Assembly (NCBI RefSeq): GCF_900104095.1
Contig: NZ_FNJO01000006.1
Coordinates: 62,001 to 126,000, forward strand
Source of the DNA: Ralstonia sp. 25mfcol4.1
GTDB lineage: Bacteria; Pseudomonadota; Gammaproteobacteria; Burkholderiales; Burkholderiaceae
Reading direction: 5' to 3'
Length of the DNA: 64,000 bases
A program made the position numbers and the translations under genes. A model generated the notes under the pieces. That model saw only the letters and a list, made by a program, of their open reading frames with translations. It was not told the origin of the DNA and did no database searches. Within the stretch, counting starts at the first letter, position 1. Every line of letters begins with the position of its first letter. Positions 61,498 through 64,000 of the stretch are shown here, piece after piece.

Positions 61498-63792
61498 TCA
61501 CGCATCGCCGTCTCCGCCGTCTCCGCCGATTCCCGCGATTCCGCCCGGTCCGCCTGCCTGCGCGTCCCCGTCACGTAGTGCCGCCACCCGCCGCGCCACT
61601 TCGGGACGCGTGAACAGGTCGCGCGGATCGGCGTCCAGCCGCCGTTGCCAGTTGGGATGGCCCGACACCGTGCCCGGCAGGTTCGGCTGTTCACGCAGCG
61701 CCAGCAGGTCTTCCACCGGCACCAGCCGCAGGGGGGTAGGGGCGCGATGCAGCCAGCGCAGCACGGCTTCCACCGGCGCCGCGTCGGCGGGCGGTTCGGC
61801 GCCATGCGCCACACCCCCGTCGCGCATGGCCTGCCACAGTGCGCTGCGCTCCGCAGCACGCAGCGCCATCAGGCCGGCCTCGGTCTCGTCGGCGGCCAGC
61901 TGATGCAGCCGGGCGCGCCACGCAATGTCGCGGCCCGCCCACCAGCCTGCGATGGTCGGCAGGTCGTGCGTGGTCGTGGTGGCCACGGCCAGCGCGGGCC
62001 AGCGATCGGGCGGCAGGAATGCCGGGCAGACCGGCTCGGCTGCGGCAGCGGTTTCGCCGGGAATCTGCGCGGGTGGCGAAGGAGGGGAGTCGGGCAGGGC
62101 ATCGGCGGCGGCACGATCGTCGTCCGCTGTGTCTGGGTCGTCTGCCTCGCGCACGAACCACAGCACGTCGATGCCCAGTACGCCACGCGCTGCCAGTGCG
62201 GTATCGAGCGTCTCGGGCACCGTGCCAAGGTTCTCGCCGATGATGATCGCGCGGTGCCGCCAGGACTCGATGGCCACCAGGCGCAGCAGGTCGTTGAGCG
62301 GATAGGTCAGGTAGGCGCCGGCGCTGGCGGGCGCCCCTTCGGGCACCAGCCACATGCGCGCCAGACCCAGCACATGGTCGATGCGCAGGCCGCCGGCGTG
62401 GGCCAGGTTGGCGCGCAGCATCTCGATGAAGGCGGCATAGCCGTTGCGGCGCAGGCCGCGCGGCGAGAATACGGCCACGCCCCAGTCCTGCCCGAGCGGG
62501 TTGTACAGGTCGGGAGGGGCGCCGGCGTGGAAGCCGTTCAGGATCTCGGCCTGGCGCGTCCACGCGTGGCTGCCGCCGGGGTCGGTGCCGACGGCAAGGT
62601 CCGCAATCACGCCAATCGCCATGCCGGCCTCGCGCGCACGCTGCTGGGCGTCGCACAGGCCATCGGCGGCCAGCCATTGCAGGAAGGCGTGATAGCTGAT
62701 GGCGTCGGCGGCGCTTGCGGCGACGGCAGCGGCTGCCGCGCCATCGGGGCTGCGTAGCGGCGCCGGCCAGCGTCGCCAGTCGGCGGCGTCGCGGGCGGCG
62801 TCGCTGTCGGCGGCAACGGCCAGCCGTTCGGCCTGGATGGCTTCGAACGTTGCGTGCGCCAGCAATGCCTTGCCACCGCGCGCGCGGAACGCGGCGAAAG
62901 CCTGCTTCTGCGCGGCGGACAGCAGGGTGTCGTGATGCTGCCAGAGCCAGTGCAGCAACCGCAGCCGCACGTCGGCGATGGCGGGCCAGTCGATCTCGGT
63001 GCGCCGCTCGGCTTCGGCCAGCGCCGCGCCGAGGCCCAGGTTCGCCACCGCGTGGTCCACGGCGGCATGGCCGAAAATGCGCGCGGGGTCTGCGTAAAGC
63101 GGGTTGAAAAAGATGCGGCTGGACGGCGAGTAGGGGCTGAAACGCTCTGGCAGCGCCGGAAATCCGGCATGCAACGGATTGATGGCGATGGCGTCGGCGC
63201 CGGCGCCTGCCGCCGCTTCCGCGGTCAGCGCCAGCGTGGTCAGGTCGCCAATGCCGCCATCGGCGCCGCGCCGCAGCCCGTACAGCTGCACCGACAGCCC
63301 CCAGGGTTTGCTCGCCAGTACCGTGCGCGGCGACGCCGCAAGCGCATCCGCCACGCTGAAGCAGCGCGGCGGCGCCACCGCCAGGGTGGTCTCCACATCG
63401 CCCAGCAGCAGATGGTGGTAGCCCCACTGCGGGACCGGCGCTATCCGCAGCGTGCCGTCGCGGGTGCGCCGGGCGATGCCTTCGATCATCGTGCCGTCCT
63501 CGCATTCCAGGCGATAAGGCCGCTCAGCCAGCGGGTGAGCCCAGGGCACGACTACGGGGATGCCCTGGTCGGCGGTGATCAGCGGCGGCAGCGCGTGCGT
63601 CCCGTCGTCGGCGGCCAGCCGGGCGCGCGACGCCTCGCACTCGCCGGGCGTGCCGCAGGGCAGGTCCAGCGCGGTCAGCACCGTGCGCAGGGCGTCCGGC
63701 GACAGCGTCTGCGGCTGGTTCCACGCGTCGCGCCAACGCACCTGGAGCCCGGCGCGTTCAGCCAGCCGTTGCAGCGCGTCGTCGTGACTCAT
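61498..63792 (-). CDS. malQ: 4-alpha-glucanotransferase (amylomaltase)
   Basis: 764 aa, GH77. Landmarks: WGLSVQLYGLRRGADGGIGDLTTL, INPLHAGFPALPERFSPYSPSSR in outline, GLRIDHVLGLARMWLVPEG (nucleophile Asp), IIGENLGTVPETL (acid/base Glu) and TTTTHDLPTIAGWWAGRD. It transfers and disproportionates alpha-1,4-glucan chains, feeding both GlgP and TreYZ. An acidic/Pro-rich insert (TADDDRAAADALPDSPPSPP) of about 40 residues interrupts the barrel region, and the C terminus is a Gly-rich tail (GGPGGIAGIGGDGGDGDA). The start overlaps the upstream glgX-like stop by 4 bases, so they are coupled. Confidence 0.94.
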   Translation of the reverse strand: MSHDDALQRLAERAGLQVRWRDAWNQPQTLSPDALRTVLTALDLPCGTPGECEASRARLAADDGTHALPPLITADQGIPVVVPWAHPLAERPYRLECEDGTMIEGIARRTRDGTLRIAPVPQWGYHHLLLGDVETTLAVAPPRCFSVADALAASPRTVLASKPWGLSVQLYGLRRGADGGIGDLTTLALTAEAAAGAGADAIAINPLHAGFPALPERFSPYSPSSRIFFNPLYADPARIFGHAAVDHAVANLGLGAALAEAERRTEIDWPAIADVRLRLLHWLWQHHDTLLSAAQKQAFAAFRARGGKALLAHATFEAIQAERLAVAADSDAARDAADWRRWPAPLRSPDGAAAAAVAASAADAISYHAFLQWLAADGLCDAQQRAREAGMAIGVIADLAVGTDPGGSHAWTRQAEILNGFHAGAPPDLYNPLGQDWGVAVFSPRGLRRNGYAAFIEMLRANLAHAGGLRIDHVLGLARMWLVPEGAPASAGAYLTYPLNDLLRLVAIESWRHRAIIIGENLGTVPETLDTALAARGVLGIDVLWFVREADDPDTADDDRAAADALPDSPPSPPAQIPGETAAAAEPVCPAFLPPDRWPALAVATTTTHDLPTIAGWWAGRDIAWRARLHQLAADETEAGLMALRAAERSALWQAMRDGGVAHGAEPPADAAPVEAVLRWLHRAPTPLRLVPVEDLLALREQPNLPGTVSGHPNWQRRLDADPRDLFTRPEVARRVAALRDGDAQAGGPGGIAGIGGDGGDGDA

Positions 63793-64000
63793 CGGGAGGG
63801 ATCCTCGTCCTTGGGCACGGCGGCGGACAGCAGCGCCAGGCCGCGCGCCGGTACCTGGTACGCGGGACGGCCTTCGTCGTCGAGTGCCACGGGTTCGTCT
63901 TCCAGGTCGGGCGCGGTGCTGTCGAACAGCAGATGCCAGTCCTCGCCCGGCCCCGGCATGCGAAAGACCACGTCCTCGTGGCTGGCATTCAGGCACAGCA
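63789..64000 (-). CDS. glgX: C-terminal end of a glycogen debranching enzyme (GlgX-like), partial
   Basis: Open to the right window edge; about 70 codons visible. The sequence LCLNASHEDVVFRMPGPGED, then WHLLFDSTAPDLEDEP and YQVPARGLALLSA, is the C-terminal all-beta domain of GH13 debranching enzymes (N-A-H-E, W..L.DT, V..RSL..L pattern). GlgX removes alpha-1,6 branches from limit dextrin left by GlgP. Its stop overlaps the malQ ATG (ATGA). The active-site region is outside the window, so TreX or another GH13 debrancher cannot be excluded. Confidence 0.8.
   Translation of the reverse strand, partial: LCLNASHEDVVFRMPGPGEDWHLLFDSTAPDLEDEPVALDDEGRPAYQVPARGLALLSAAVPKDEDPSR

Overview
The window is about 64 kb of GC-rich, densely coded chromosomal DNA from a Gram-negative bacterium. 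It looks like a member of the Burkholderiaceae, most likely close to Cupriavidus or Ralstonia. I base this on codon and GC character, an OmpC-type Burkholderia porin, many LysR regulators, and five periplasmic Bug/TctC-type carboxylate-binding proteins, a family strongly expanded in that group. I see no rRNA, tRNA, CRISPR array, phage gene or transposase. The assignment is by pattern recognition only.

Layout. 1-5.8 kb is ordinary core or semi-core sequence: the end of a HAD-like protein, two small proteins, a family VIII serine hydrolase, an EamA exporter divergent from an Lrp/AsnC regulator, and ilvD. 5.9-11.8 kb holds two Bug receptors followed by a tightly overlapping aconitase-type dehydratase (large and small subunits), a PEP-mutase/isocitrate-lyase-type lyase and a GntR regulator. 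This gene content matches a 2,3-dimethylmalate-type (C4/C6 dicarboxylate) dehydratase-lyase route better than leucine biosynthesis. 11.8-15.7 kb is an XRE-cupin regulator divergent from a two-component flavin monooxygenase, its flavin reductase and an MFS transporter. 16-20.4 kb carries a porin, a FetAB-type ABC pair, a CsbD-like stress protein and a second EamA transporter.

20.3-34.5 kb is a sugar-acid catabolic island of two divergent halves. The minus half is Bug receptor, GarD/UxaA-type dehydratase, aldehyde dehydrogenase, HpcH/HpaI aldolase and FAD oxidase, under a divergent LysR gene that is translationally coupled to a DadA-like oxidase. The plus half is a FAH-family hydrolase, an SDR, an MFS transporter and a clear L-rhamnonate dehydratase, divergent from a second LysR. 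Together the plus half reads as L-rhamnonate to 2-keto-3-deoxy-L-rhamnonate to the 2,4-diketo acid to pyruvate plus lactate. 34.6-36.7 kb encodes a LytS/AlgZ-type histidine kinase, its LytTR response regulator, and a stand-alone copy of the kinase's 2TM sensor domain.

37-47.1 kb is the most interesting part: a seven-gene minus-strand run, divergent from a LysR gene, encoding a cysteine-dioxygenase-like enzyme, a four-domain rhodanese, a Bug receptor, a MetC-like C-S lyase, an AspA/AstE-type zinc deacylase, a second Bug receptor and a BisC-type molybdenum S/N-oxide reductase. It reads as a dedicated organosulfur catabolic system, possibly for N-acylated S-conjugates or their sulfoxides. A di-haem peroxidase and a small unknown protein follow.

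49.1-64 kb holds surE and a glycogen/trehalose cluster: treY, treZ, glgA, glgP on the minus strand, then a hybrid PAS histidine kinase on the plus strand, then malQ and the end of a probable glgX on the minus strand. These enzymes synthesise, trim and phosphorolyse alpha-glucan and convert its ends to trehalose. glgB and glgC are not in the window.
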